64,000 nucleotides of DNA, from contig NZ_CP011299.1 of assembly GCF_001648115.1 (NCBI RefSeq), positions 186,001 through 250,000 of the forward strand. The letters are read 5' to 3'. Position 1 is the stretch's first letter; each line of letters opens with the position of its first letter. The notes beneath the pieces are model-generated. The model did not search any database. It saw only the letters and a list, made by a program, of their open reading frames with translations, and was not told where the DNA came from. The position numbers were made by a program, and so were the translations under genes. This stretch comes from Buchnera aphidicola (Schlechtendalia chinensis). Its GTDB lineage: Bacteria > Pseudomonadota > Gammaproteobacteria > Enterobacterales > Enterobacteriaceae. Of the stretch, positions 20,311-30,349 are shown piece by piece.

Positions 20311-20340
20311 TAAGAACGTATAGTTCAGTTTGCATTAATT

Positions 20341-20388
20341 TTAGTGTATTGTTAAAAAAATTTTATATTTTAAATATATTTTACGCAT
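20341..20388 (-). CDS. Candidate threonine leader peptide remnant
   Basis: A 15-codon frame, MRKIYLKYKIFLTIH, ends 30 bases before the attenuator hairpin, roughly where thrL ends in E. coli. It starts with MRKI (thrL: MKRI) and has three Ile codons and one Thr codon, far fewer than the Thr/Ile-rich E. coli leader. An 11-bp inverted repeat with one mismatch (20322-20332 and 20408-20418) brackets it. It may be a relic or a coincidence. Confidence 0.25.
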   Translation of the reverse strand: MRKIYLKYKIFLTIH

Positions 20389-20419
20389 TCTTAATTTTTT
20401 AAATACACAAACTGAGCTT

Positions 20420-21213
20420 AACATTAATTCTAATATAAAATATGTTGAATCGAAATGTTCATTAATGATAGATTTATTATTTAATATATTATCATATGTA
20501 GAACAAAAATATTTTTATTTAATTAAATATATAATATGCTGGATACAATATCATATTATACAATAATTAAAACTTATTTTTGAAACGTTTTTATATCGTA
20601 AAAATTTGAATAAATATTTTTTTAATTAACAATGTGTTTGTATTTTATTATTTTTTATTTATTAAGATTTAAAAGTAGTACTTTTAGAAGTAGTATATAA
20701 ATCACATTATTTTGTAATTTCAACAACACTTTTAAATTTATAAATTAGAAAAAGAAATTGAGAAAATTATATAAATAATAATATTAGTTTAGTTACATTA
20801 AAACCATTTCTATATAATTATTTTTTTGATTTGACAACTTTTTAAAATAATTATTTATATAATTTTTATAGAACTAATTTTATATTTTTTAAATTTTAAA
20901 GTGATATTGTTTGAAACAATTAAAATTTTTAAAGATTTAGATAATGACGTACATTTTAGATATCCTGTTATAGCATAGAACGTTTTAAATTTGTAGAAAT
21001 TTGCATGTTTTCGGATAGGTTATAAACCATGCAAATTAAAAACAAGTACAAATTATTTTGAACTTTTATAAATAAAATAATTTAGATAGTTAAAAACTAA
21101 GTCATGTAAAAATTTTTGTGTTTTATATTTAAAAAATGAGTTAATAAAAATAATTTTGAATGTTTTCGTATTAAATTTGGAACATTATAGTATATATTTA
21201 ACGTGATAACTAA
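20420..21213. other. Gene-free stretch between thrA and dksA
   Basis: About 800 bases with no recognisable gene on either strand. The only structure I see is a hairpin at 20998-21037, with 10-bp arms AATTTGCATG and CATGCAAATT extended by three more pairs across a one-base bulge. As I recall, other Buchnera genomes carry hpt and panBC between thrA and dksA, so this is likely a deletion scar. A small RNA around the hairpin is possible but unsupported. Confidence 0.55.
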
Positions 21214-21241
21214 AGTGAAACGGGTGAAACTCCCGTTCACT
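21214..21241 (-). terminator. Terminator downstream of dksA
   Basis: On the minus strand AGTGAACGGG pairs with CCCGTTTCACT (one-base bulge) around a short loop, followed by TTTAGTTAT. It lies 20 bases past the dksA stop and is the most GC-rich segment of the neighbourhood. Confidence 0.7.
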
Positions 21242-21261
21242 ATGATATTTTATAAATTTTT

Positions 21262-21717
21262 TTATCCTAGCATTTGCTTTTCTCGGATTTCTGACAATGT
21301 TTTGCAATCTATACATAAATTTGCGGTAGGTCTGGCTTCTAATCTTCGTATTCCAATTTCTACACCACATGATTCGCAATATCCAAAATCATTTTTTTCA
21401 ACTTTTTTTAGAGTTTCTTCTATTTTACATATTAATTTTCTTTCTCTATCTCTGTGACGTAATGCAAAACTAAATTCTTCTTCTTGTACTGCGCGATCAA
21501 TGGGATCTGGAAAGTTTGTAGTTTTTTCTTGTATATATAATTCTTTTTTAGAAGTTCCATTTTTTAATTGTTTTGCCCAAGCAATGAGAATTTTTTTAAA
21601 ATGATTTATTTGCTTTGTATTCATATATTTCTCATTTTTTTTATTTTCGTAAGGTTGTACTCCTGCTATATATAATATACTTAAAGACGATCTTTTTTTA
21701 TTTTTCTCTTTTTGCAT
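21262..21717 (-). CDS. dksA: DksA, RNA polymerase-binding transcription factor
   Basis: DksA enters the RNA polymerase secondary channel and acts with ppGpp. The coiled-coil tip motif DPIDRA (DxxDxA) and the zinc-finger cysteines in CESCG and CIDC are present, and the C-terminus IREKQMLG matches E. coli. I choose the ATG giving [11 protein letters not shown] (151 residues, exactly the E. coli length), preceded by TAGGAAA; an upstream in-frame ATG adds 19 unmatched residues. One of few global regulators kept in this genome type. Confidence 0.95.
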   Translation of the reverse strand: MQKEKNKKRSSLSILYIAGVQPYENKKNEKYMNTKQINHFKKILIAWAKQLKNGTSKKELYIQEKTTNFPDPIDRAVQEEEFSFALRHRDRERKLICKIEETLKKVEKNDFGYCESCGVEIGIRRLEARPTANLCIDCKTLSEIREKQMLG

Positions 21718-22022
21718 GATATATTTCCTATAAATACATTTTATCTGAAATAGAATGTTAGCTTTACGAATCATGACAAGTATTTCGATTTGAATATATG
21801 TTTTGAATGTTTAATTTTTGTTTTCATAATAATGTTAACATTTTGCATTATAAAATTTTTTTAAAATTTTTATTATTTCTTTCATTGATAATATCAAAAT
21901 ATAAAATTATTGTAAATTTCATACTTTTTAATAATATTATTGCGTTTTATTAAATTTTAGCCAAATAAAAGTGGATTTGAGAGTAATAATTTTGTATAGA
22001 AAATTTTAATTTAGAGTTTTTT
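21718..22022. other. Divergent dksA-truA intergenic region
   Basis: A gap of 305 bases holding the presumed promoters of dksA (leftward) and truA (rightward). It is nearly all A and T. TTGAGA and TATAGA occur before truA but only 12 bases apart, too close for a standard promoter. I see no gene or structured RNA. Confidence 0.5.
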
Positions 22023-22832
22023 ATGAGTACTATGATGCACTTTACAAAATTTGCTGCAGGAATTGAATATCAAGGTAGTGACTATCACGGTTGGCAACGT
22101 CAAAAATCTGTATCAAACGTTCAAGAAAAAGTAGAAACAGCTTTGTCAATAATAGCTAATCATTCAATAACAGTTCATTGTGCAGGACGAACTGATGCTG
22201 GTGTTCATAGTACTGAACAGGTAATTCATTTTTGTACTTCTTCAATTAGAAGTTATAAATCTTGGATTTTTGGAACTAATCGTTATTTGCCTCGAGACAT
22301 TTCAATATTATGGATTAAAGAAGTTCCAAATGTTTTTCATGCACGCTATAGTGCTCTTTCACGAAGATATCGTTATATTATCTATAATTGTAAGTATCGA
22401 TCTTCTATTTTTTTCAAAGGATTATGTAATTTTTATAAAGAATTAGATATTTTTAAAATGCATCGATCTGCTCAGTATTTAATTGGAGAACATGATTTTA
22501 CTTCTTTTCGCTCTGTTAATTGTCAATCAGTCACTCCTGTTCGAAAAATTATTTTTATAAATGTTTTTAGTGTACGTCAATTAGTTGTTATAGATATTAA
22601 AGCTAGTTCTTTTTTGCATCATATGGTTCGAAATATTGCAAGTTGTTTAATTGATGTAGGTGTATCTAAATACAATGAATATTGGATAAAAAAGCTACTA
22701 TTATTGAAAAATAGAAAATTAGCATCTCCGACAGCAAGACCTGAAGGTTTGTACTTAGTAAAAGTAGAATATCCAAATTTTTTTAATTTACCAAATTACG
22801 CGGTAGGTCCTTTTTTTTTATATAAAAAATGA
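22023..22832 (+). CDS. truA: tRNA pseudouridine(38-40) synthase TruA
   Basis: TruA converts uridines 38-40 of the tRNA anticodon arm to pseudouridine. The catalytic Asp lies in CAGRTDAGVHST; ARRYRYII-like SRRYRYIIYN, HDFTSFRSVNCQS and SFLHHMVRNI are further family signatures. Length is 269 residues (E. coli 270). Three ATG codons occur within the first five codons (MSTMMHF), and no strong ribosome-binding site separates them, so the exact start is uncertain by up to four codons. Confidence 0.94.
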   Translation: MSTMMHFTKFAAGIEYQGSDYHGWQRQKSVSNVQEKVETALSIIANHSITVHCAGRTDAGVHSTEQVIHFCTSSIRSYKSWIFGTNRYLPRDISILWIKEVPNVFHARYSALSRRYRYIIYNCKYRSSIFFKGLCNFYKELDIFKMHRSAQYLIGEHDFTSFRSVNCQSVTPVRKIIFINVFSVRQLVVIDIKASSFLHHMVRNIASCLIDVGVSKYNEYWIKKLLLLKNRKLASPTARPEGLYLVKVEYPNFFNLPNYAVGPFFLYKK

Positions 22833-22997
22833 TGTTAAAATTAGTTTATATATCATTTTTTAATTCAAAACGTATTTTTATTTATAAGATATATATTTTG
22901 TTATTTTAAAAATTTCAAATATTCTTTCATGACTTTAAATCAATATTCATGAATATTCATAATTGCAAAGTTTCGTATAGTTTAAAGGCTGTAGTTT

Positions 22998-25259
22998 ATG
23001 TTGAAAGTAAATTTCAAATTTAATTTTGTAGTTTTAACTAAGTTATTTTCTGTTTTTCTTTTTTTTATGTTAATGTATGGTTTTTTTTTGTATGTCAAAA
23101 TTAGTTTATTTATAAATGAAAGAATGTGGAAGTTTCCTATATCAATATACAGTCGAATTATAACTTTAAAACCTGGATGTAATTATACTAAAAAAGAAAT
23201 TATTTCTATATTAAAGGGCATGCGATATCGATATGTATCTGTGCTAAAAAATTCTGGAGAATTTTTTGTAGAAAAGAAAAATATAACTTTAATAAGACGA
23301 TCTTTTAACTTTCCTGACGGAAACGAAGATAAAGTTTTTGTTAAGTTATATTTTGATAATAATGCATTAACAAGAATAAAAAACTTAAATAACAATAGTA
23401 ATTTTAGTTTATTACGATTAGATCCTCAATTAATTACTATTTTGCCATTTTCTAATGGAGAGCAACGTATTTTTTTATCTAGAAAATGTTACCCTAAAAT
23501 TTTAATTGATATGTTATTAACTATAGAAGATAGATATTTTTACGACCATGATGGTATAAATATTTATTCTATCGTACGTGCTTTGTTAGCTAACATTAGT
23601 GCTGGTTATACTATTCAAGGTGGAAGTACTTTAACTCAACAATTAGTAAAAAATTTATTTTTGACCAATGCTCGATCATTTTGGAGAAAAATTAATGAAA
23701 TATATATGGCATTGATCATGGATTGGAAATATAGTAAAGATCGAATTTTAGAATTATACCTGAACGAAGTATATTTTGGACAAGATGGAAATAAGCAAAT
23801 TCGAGGTTTTCCTTTAGCTAGTTTATACTATTTTGGTCGTCCTATAAATGAACTTAGTTTCGATCAATACGCTTTACTCGTCGGTATGGTAAAAGGAGCT
23901 TCTTTATACAATCCTTGGAATCATCCTAAAATAGCACTAAATCGACGTAATATAGTTATTTACGCGTTACTAAAACGCAGAATTATTAATGAAAATTCTT
24001 ATCAATTTCTTGTTAAAAAACCTTTAAAAGTGCAATCTCGAAGTGATGTTTTTTTATCAAAAAATGCATTTATTCAAATTGTAGAAAGTGAGTTAAAAAG
24101 AAAATTAGGAAATCAGGTGAAACGTTTTTCAGGCATAAAAATTTTCACTACGTTAGATTTAATTTCTCAAAGTTCTGCAGAAAAAGCGGTAAAAAACGTT
24201 ATACCTTTGTTGAAGAAAGAAAAAAAACTTAAAGATTTAGAAACAGCAGTAGTTATAATAGATAGGTTTAATGGAGAAATTCAAAGTTTATTAGGTAGTT
24301 CTAACCCAAAAGTTTTAGGATATAATCGTGCTATTCAAGCACGTCGTTCGATTGGTTCGTTATCTAAACCTATAACGTACTTAACTGCGTTATCTCATCC
24401 AGAAAAGTTTGGTTTAAATACTTGGATTGCGGACAATCCTATCTCAATACAATTAAAAAATGGAACTATATGGAAACCTAGAAATAGTAATTTTAAGTTT
24501 TCTAAAAAAGTGATGTTAATTGATGCGTTAACTCATTCTATTAATGTTCCTACAGTTAATTTAAGTTTACAGGTAGGATTAGAACAAATAGTGAAAACTT
24601 GGATAAGGTTTGGTTTAAGTTACAATCAGGTATTTGTGATTCCTTCCATTGCTTTAGGATCAATCAATTTAACTCCAATAGAAGTAGCTAAAGTTTTTCA
24701 AATTATAGCTAGTGGGGGAAATCGATCTAATTTGTCTTCTATTCAAACGATAATGACAAAGGAAGGATACATTTTATATAATAATTTTCAGAAATTTACA
24801 AAAATGGTTCCGGAACAAGTAGTTTATTTAACATTATATGGCATGCAATCTGTAGTTAGAAATGGTACAGCTAAACAATTAGGATCATTGTTTAAAAGTT
24901 ATTCTATAGCCGGTAAAACAGGAACGACGAATAATTTAATTGATAGTTGGTTTGTTGGAATTGATGGAAAACAAGTAGTTATTGTTTGGGTTGGAAGAGA
25001 CAATAATGAGTCTACACAACTTTATGGATCTTCGGGAGCAATGCGAGTTTATCGAAATTATTTAAAATTTAACAATCCGAAACCGTTAGTTTTAGTACCT
25101 CCTTTGGATGTAAGTATTTTAAATGTTAATTCTAAAGGTAACATTTCATGCAGTTCTAAAAATAGTGTGGGACGTTATCGTTATTTACCAATATGGAATA
25201 AATTCCAAAAAGCTTTATGTATTAATAAGCGTTTTAAAGCGTTTGAACTATTTCAATAA
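22998..25259 (+). CDS. mrcB: Penicillin-binding protein 1B (glycosyltransferase/transpeptidase)
   Basis: PBP1B polymerises and cross-links peptidoglycan. The 753 residues (E. coli 844; shorter at both ends) begin with a short cytoplasmic segment and one membrane helix (about 10-35). The GT51 glycosyltransferase motifs are intact: EDRYFYDHDGI with the catalytic Glu, GGSTLTQQLVKN and RILELYLNEVYFG. The transpeptidase motifs are SLSK in RRSIGSLSKP, SIN in HSINVPT and KTG in AGKTGTTNN. It is therefore probably active, which matters for interpreting the broken mur genes. Confidence 0.95.
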   Translation: MLKVNFKFNFVVLTKLFSVFLFFMLMYGFFLYVKISLFINERMWKFPISIYSRIITLKPGCNYTKKEIISILKGMRYRYVSVLKNSGEFFVEKKNITLIRRSFNFPDGNEDKVFVKLYFDNNALTRIKNLNNNSNFSLLRLDPQLITILPFSNGEQRIFLSRKCYPKILIDMLLTIEDRYFYDHDGINIYSIVRALLANISAGYTIQGGSTLTQQLVKNLFLTNARSFWRKINEIYMALIMDWKYSKDRILELYLNEVYFGQDGNKQIRGFPLASLYYFGRPINELSFDQYALLVGMVKGASLYNPWNHPKIALNRRNIVIYALLKRRIINENSYQFLVKKPLKVQSRSDVFLSKNAFIQIVESELKRKLGNQVKRFSGIKIFTTLDLISQSSAEKAVKNVIPLLKKEKKLKDLETAVVIIDRFNGEIQSLLGSSNPKVLGYNRAIQARRSIGSLSKPITYLTALSHPEKFGLNTWIADNPISIQLKNGTIWKPRNSNFKFSKKVMLIDALTHSINVPTVNLSLQVGLEQIVKTWIRFGLSYNQVFVIPSIALGSINLTPIEVAKVFQIIASGGNRSNLSSIQTIMTKEGYILYNNFQKFTKMVPEQVVYLTLYGMQSVVRNGTAKQLGSLFKSYSIAGKTGTTNNLIDSWFVGIDGKQVVIVWVGRDNNESTQLYGSSGAMRVYRNYLKFNNPKPLVLVPPLDVSILNVNSKGNISCSSKNSVGRYRYLPIWNKFQKALCINKRFKAFELFQ

Positions 25260-25356
25260 TTTTAAAAAAATTTTGTATTTTAAAAATAGTTTTTAGCTTT
25301 GTTTATATAAAAAATAATATCTTCAATGGTGTACTTTAATATGAGTATAAATAGAT

Positions 25357-27864
25357 ATGATAATTAAATTTTTTAGTAAATTATTTGGTAATCATAATAA
25401 TCGAATGTTGAAAAAAATTCAAAAAATAATAGAAAAAATTAATAGTTTAGAAAGTAGATTTGAAAAATTGTCAGAGCGAGAACTGCGAAATAAAACTAAA
25501 TTTTTCAAAGTTTGTCTAAAGAATGGGTATTCTTTAGATAGTTTGTTGCCTGAATCATTCGCGATAGTAAGAGAAGCAAGTAAGCGTATTTGTGGGATGA
25601 GACATTTTGATGTTCAACTGTTGGGAGGAATAGTTTTACATTATCGATGTATTGCAGAAATGAGAACTGGTGAAGGTAAAACTTTAATGGCAACGCTTCC
25701 TGCTTATTTAAATGCTATAGAAGGAAAAGGTGTCCATATTGTTACTATGAATGATTATCTTGCTAAACGTGATGCAGAAAATAATTCAGAATTATTTAAT
25801 TTTCTTGGATTGACTGTTGGTGTAAATATTTCGGGAATGTCTTCTGAAGATAAACGGAGAGCATATCATTCTGATATAACATATGGTACTAATAATGAAT
25901 ATGGATTTGATTATCTGAAAGATAATATGATTTTTGATTCAAAAGATCGAGTTCAAAGAGGTTTAAATTTCGCATTAATTGACGAAGTAGATTCAATTTT
26001 AATAGATGAAGCGAGAACACCATTAGTAATTTCTGGATCTTTAGAGGAAAACTCAGAATTACATTTTAAAGTTAATAAAATTGTATCTATGTTAAAAGTA
26101 CAAGAAAAGGAAGATTCGGATGATTTTGTTGGAACAGGGCATTTTTATATTGATGAGAAGCAACGTCAAGTACATTTGACAGAAAGAGGTTTAATAGAAA
26201 TTGAAAAATGGTTAATTAAAGAAAATTTCATAAAAATGAAACAATCGTTATATTTATCAGATAATATTATGTTCATGCATTATATTATAGCAGCTTTACG
26301 TGCTCACAACTTATTTTTTAAAAATGTAGACTATATTATTAAAAATAAAACTATAGTTATTGTTGATGAACACACTGGTCGGACTATGGAAGGAAAGAGG
26401 TGGTCAGATGGTTTACATCAAGCAATAGAAGCTAAGGAGAATGTTAAAATTAGAAGTGAAAGTCAAACGTTAGCGTCAATAACTTTTCAAAACTATTTTC
26501 GATTATATAACAAATTATCTGGAATGACTGGTACTGCGATAACAGAGGCTTCAGAATTAAAATCTATTTATAATTTAAACACAATTGTTATACCAACCAA
26601 TTGTCCTATGATACGAAATGATATGCCTGATTTAGTGTATATGACGGAGTTAGAAAAATTCGATGCGATTATTAAAGATATTCAAAAATGTATTAAGCGT
26701 CGTCAACCAGTATTGGTAGGTACAGTTTCTATCGAAAAATCTGAGTTAATTTCTGATCGTCTGAATAAAATGGGTATTAAACATAATGTTTTAAATGCAA
26801 AATTTCATTCTCAAGAAGCTGATATTATTGCTCAAGCTGGGAAATTAGGTGCAGTTACTATTGCTACAAACATGGCTGGACGAGGTACTGACATAGTATT
26901 AGGTGGAAAATTATTATTAAATCTATCTAATAAAAAGAAATTTACTAAAAGTAAAATAGAAAATTTTAAAAAAAAATGGCAAATAGAGCATGATCTTGTT
27001 TTGAAATCTGGTGGATTACATATAATAGGAACAGAAAGGCATGAATCTAGACGCATCGATAATCAATTAAGAGGTCGATCCGGTCGTCAAGGTGACATTG
27101 GTTCATCTCGATTTTATTTATCGATGGAAGATCCTTTAATTAGAGTCTTTTCTTCCGATCGTATTATAAGAATCATGAAAACTCTAGGAATGAAACATGG
27201 TGAGGCTATTACTCATTCTTTTGTTAACAAAGCTATTTCTAATGCTCAAAAGAAAGTAGAAAATCGAAATTTTGAAATTCGTAAACAATTATTAGAATAT
27301 GATGATGTTGCGAATGAACAGAGACGTGTTATTTATTGTCAGAGAAATTGTATTATTGACGCAAACGATATTAGTAGTATTATTAAAAAAATTTTTAATG
27401 ACATTTTTACTAATCTTATTAACAAGTATATAAAAAAGAATTCGTTAAAAGAAACTTGGAAAGTGCTTGAATTAGAATCTTGTTTATATAAAGATTTCAA
27501 TTTATTGTGTCCAATTTCTCAATGGTTAAATTGTAATAATACAATTTGTGCACAAGAATTAACTGCAAAAATTTTAAAATATTTTAATACGTATTATCAA
27601 AATAAGAGTAAAACTATTGGATTAGAAAACATGAGGAAATTAGAAAAGTCAATTATGATTGAAACATTTGATATGTTTTGGAAAGAGCATTTGTTTTCTA
27701 TGGAATATTTGCGTCAAGGTATTCATTTAAGAGGATATGCACAAAAAAATCCAAAACAAGAATATAAAAGAGAATCTTTTGTTATGTTTAAATCTATGAT
27801 CGAATGTTTGAAATATGAAGTTGTTTCTATTTTATTTAAACTGAATTTTTATTCAAAAGATTGA
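25357..27864 (+). CDS. secA: Preprotein translocase ATPase SecA
   Basis: SecA drives post-translational export through SecYEG. The 835 residues include Walker A (MRTGEGKT), Walker B ([17 protein letters not shown]), the second nucleotide fold ([22 protein letters not shown]) and the helical scaffold and wing regions. The protein ends soon after [13 protein letters not shown]. The E. coli linker and zinc-binding tail (CxCxnCH, used for SecB and lipid contact) are absent. The start [11 protein letters not shown] aligns with E. coli MLIKLLTKVFG. It is followed by a convergent gap before coaE. Confidence 0.97.
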   Translation: MIIKFFSKLFGNHNNRMLKKIQKIIEKINSLESRFEKLSERELRNKTKFFKVCLKNGYSLDSLLPESFAIVREASKRICGMRHFDVQLLGGIVLHYRCIAEMRTGEGKTLMATLPAYLNAIEGKGVHIVTMNDYLAKRDAENNSELFNFLGLTVGVNISGMSSEDKRRAYHSDITYGTNNEYGFDYLKDNMIFDSKDRVQRGLNFALIDEVDSILIDEARTPLVISGSLEENSELHFKVNKIVSMLKVQEKEDSDDFVGTGHFYIDEKQRQVHLTERGLIEIEKWLIKENFIKMKQSLYLSDNIMFMHYIIAALRAHNLFFKNVDYIIKNKTIVIVDEHTGRTMEGKRWSDGLHQAIEAKENVKIRSESQTLASITFQNYFRLYNKLSGMTGTAITEASELKSIYNLNTIVIPTNCPMIRNDMPDLVYMTELEKFDAIIKDIQKCIKRRQPVLVGTVSIEKSELISDRLNKMGIKHNVLNAKFHSQEADIIAQAGKLGAVTIATNMAGRGTDIVLGGKLLLNLSNKKKFTKSKIENFKKKWQIEHDLVLKSGGLHIIGTERHESRRIDNQLRGRSGRQGDIGSSRFYLSMEDPLIRVFSSDRIIRIMKTLGMKHGEAITHSFVNKAISNAQKKVENRNFEIRKQLLEYDDVANEQRRVIYCQRNCIIDANDISSIIKKIFNDIFTNLINKYIKKNSLKETWKVLELESCLYKDFNLLCPISQWLNCNNTICAQELTAKILKYFNTYYQNKSKTIGLENMRKLEKSIMIETFDMFWKEHLFSMEYLRQGIHLRGYAQKNPKQEYKRESFVMFKSMIECLKYEVVSILFKLNFYSKD

Positions 27865-28177
27865 AATTTTGAGAGTCATTTTTGATAAAGCGTTTTTTAT
27901 TTAAAATGATATGATTTATTATTATTTAATATGTAATATTTTTAAAGATATTAAAATTATTGATTTATGAAATAAGTTTGATATTAAATAATGTTTGATT
28001 AAATTTTTTAACAATGTATATTATGATAGTCTCAATTATTGTTAAGGAATCACATATAGTGTACTAAGAAATCGCAAAAATTTTTATTTTAGAATAATTT
28101 TGGACTATTAGATTTTTTAAAATATGTAGTATTTTTTTTATTTATGAAAATTGTTTTTATAAAAGTCTATTTATTTC
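27865..28177. other. Convergent gap between secA and coaE
   Basis: These 313 bases contain no recognisable gene. In E. coli mutT, yacG and zapD lie between secA and coaE, so this may be a residue of their loss, but no segment aligns by eye. I see no GC-containing terminator hairpin. Confidence 0.5.
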
Positions 28178-28783
28178 TTAAATTATACTTTTTGATAATT
28201 TTAAATAATGCTCATTTAAATTTTTTGCATGCATTTTTAAAATTTTTATTGTTTTAGTATTATTTATAATATCGTTAGCAAATAGGAAACGTTCTTCTCG
28301 AGTTACTTGAGAAGATATAATTAATTTAGCTTGTATTTTGTCAATTTTGTCTCTTTTTGTGATTCTTTTTATTTGTTCACTTACAGGTGTGTCTATTAAT
28401 AATATTCTATTTGCGTATTTATAAAGTTTCATTTCTATTAATAAAGGAACTACCCATAAGCACCATGGAGTTTTTACAATGTTTAAATCTTCTTTCATTC
28501 TTTTAATTATGATTGGGTGCAATATTTTTTCTAACCATGATTTTTCTAAGTTATGAGAAAATATGTAATTTTTTAAATATTTCCTATTTATCGTCTTATC
28601 TATGTTTAAACATTTTGGTCCAAATTTATTTAAAATTTCATTAATTACGTTTTTGTCATTTTTTAAAACGTTTCTTGTAATTATGTCAGCATCTATTATT
28701 TTTATGCCAATCTTTTCGAACAAGTTAGATATGGTAGTTTTTCCACTACCAATCCCTCCAATAAGCGCTACAATGTAAGTCAT
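28178..28783 (-). CDS. coaE: Dephospho-CoA kinase
   Basis: CoaE performs the last step of coenzyme A synthesis, phosphorylating dephospho-CoA. The 201 residues (E. coli 206) show the P-loop GGIGSGKTT at about 9-17, IDADIITR, and LWVVPLLIEMKLYKYANRIL-like lid and core segments (VVPLLIE). The TRDKIDKIQAK region is the lid. It is divergent from guaC, as in the E. coli coaE-guaC pair. Confidence 0.95.
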   Translation of the reverse strand: MTYIVALIGGIGSGKTTISNLFEKIGIKIIDADIITRNVLKNDKNVINEILNKFGPKCLNIDKTINRKYLKNYIFSHNLEKSWLEKILHPIIIKRMKEDLNIVKTPWCLWVVPLLIEMKLYKYANRILLIDTPVSEQIKRITKRDKIDKIQAKLIISSQVTREERFLFANDIINNTKTIKILKMHAKNLNEHYLKLSKSII

Positions 28784-28918
28784 AAAATTTAAATGTAAAA
28801 TTATATTTATCTAATTGAAATTTATAAGTATATTTTATTATGTAGCAATAGAATTAATTGTAAACTATTTCTTGAAATAGAACACATTTTTTTATTTAAC
28901 ATTAGAGATAATTAATTT

Positions 28919-29968
28919 ATGCGTATTGAAGAAGATGTTAAATTAGGATTTAAAGATGTTCTTATACGTCCAAAACGTTCGACATTAAAAAGTAGATCTC
29001 AAGTTGATTTAACTCGCAATTTTACATTTAAAAATTCCGGAAAAGTTTGGACAGGGATTCCTTTAATAGCTTCTAATATGGATACTGTAGGAACTTTTCG
29101 TATGGTTCGAGTATTATCATCTTTTCATGTTTTGACTGCAGTGCATAAATATTATTCGTATACACATTGGAAAAACTTTGTTTGTAGCATTTCTGAAACT
29201 TTATTAAAATATGTCGTTGTTTCTACCGGAATGTCAGAAAATGATTTTATAAAGTTAAAAAAAATTTTTTCTTTATCATCTAAATTGCAATATATTTGTA
29301 TAGATGTTGCTAATGGATATACTGAGCAGTTTGTTGCTTTTTTAAAGAGAGTTAGAGAATATTTTTCAGATAAAATTATTTGTGCAGGAAATGTAGTTAC
29401 TGGAGAAATGGTAGAAGAACTAATTTTATCTGGTGCTGATATAGTTAAAGTAGGTATTGGTTCTGGATCTGTTTGTACTACTCGCGTAAAAACTGCAATA
29501 GGATATCCACAATTGTCCGCTATTATTGAATGTTCGGACGCTGCTCATGGATTAGGTGGACAAATTATAAGTGATGGAGGTTGTATTGTATCAGGAGATA
29601 TAGCGAAAGCATTTGGAGGAGGATCAGATTTTGTAATGTTAGGAGGAATGTTGGCGGGACATGATGAATGTGAAGGACAAATCATCGAAGAAAACCATAA
29701 ACAATATATGATTTTTTATGGTATGAGTTCTAAATCTGCTATGGATCGTTATATTGGTGGCGTAGCTAGATATAAAGCTGCAGAGGGGAAATCAGTAAAA
29801 TTATTGTTTCGTGGTACGGTTGATAAAACTATACGTGATATTTTAGGAGGACTTCGTTCTACATGTACTTACGTAGGCGCTTCAAGTTTAAAAGAGTTAA
29901 CAAAAAGAACAACATTTATTAAAGTAACTGAACAAGAAAACCAAGTATTTAATGATGAAGAGATATAA
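28919..29968 (+). CDS. guaC: GMP reductase
   Basis: GuaC reduces GMP to IMP with NADPH, balancing purine pools. It is a 349-residue IMPDH/GMPR barrel (E. coli 347). The catalytic Cys is in [11 protein letters not shown]; the N-terminal [17 protein letters not shown] and MGGMLAG-like [11 protein letters not shown] and GMSSKSAM segments are GMP reductase-specific, and no CBS domain is present. The start and end align with E. coli. Confidence 0.95.
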   Translation: MRIEEDVKLGFKDVLIRPKRSTLKSRSQVDLTRNFTFKNSGKVWTGIPLIASNMDTVGTFRMVRVLSSFHVLTAVHKYYSYTHWKNFVCSISETLLKYVVVSTGMSENDFIKLKKIFSLSSKLQYICIDVANGYTEQFVAFLKRVREYFSDKIICAGNVVTGEMVEELILSGADIVKVGIGSGSVCTTRVKTAIGYPQLSAIIECSDAAHGLGGQIISDGGCIVSGDIAKAFGGGSDFVMLGGMLAGHDECEGQIIEENHKQYMIFYGMSSKSAMDRYIGGVARYKAAEGKSVKLLFRGTVDKTIRDILGGLRSTCTYVGASSLKELTKRTTFIKVTEQENQVFNDEEI

Positions 29969-30349
29969 AAATATATTTTCAAGTACGTCTGAGTGTATGA
30001 ATTGAGTTGATTTTATTTTTTATTAAGAGTTTTAAACTTTTTTATTGATAAATGACTTTTCAGGATTAATTTAGCTTTCACATTTACAATATTTTTGCAT
30101 AGAAATTATGTTTTTATAACTTTAAATTTTACAAATATATTAAATGTTAGAAACTTTTTTAATCTTTAACGTATAAAAATTTTTTAAACTGTTTTGAGTT
30201 GGCATTTTTGTTAATTATGAATTTTATTTTTTAAGATTGGTATTTTTACATTGTTATATTTATTTTTGATAATAAATTTTTGAAAATTTTTTTTTGATGA
30301 TATAAAGAATTAAAAAGTAGATTATTTTTATAATTTACGAGGAACATGT
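29969..30349 (+). promoter_or_regulatory. aceE upstream region with candidate promoter
   Basis: This 381-base gap before aceE holds no gene. The best promoter-like pair is TTGAAA at 30280-30285 and TATAAA at 30301-30306, but the 15-base spacing is short. ACGAGGAAC just before the ATG is a good ribosome-binding site. No PdhR-type operator palindrome is visible, and no pdhR gene lies upstream, so the E. coli control is apparently gone. Confidence 0.35.
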
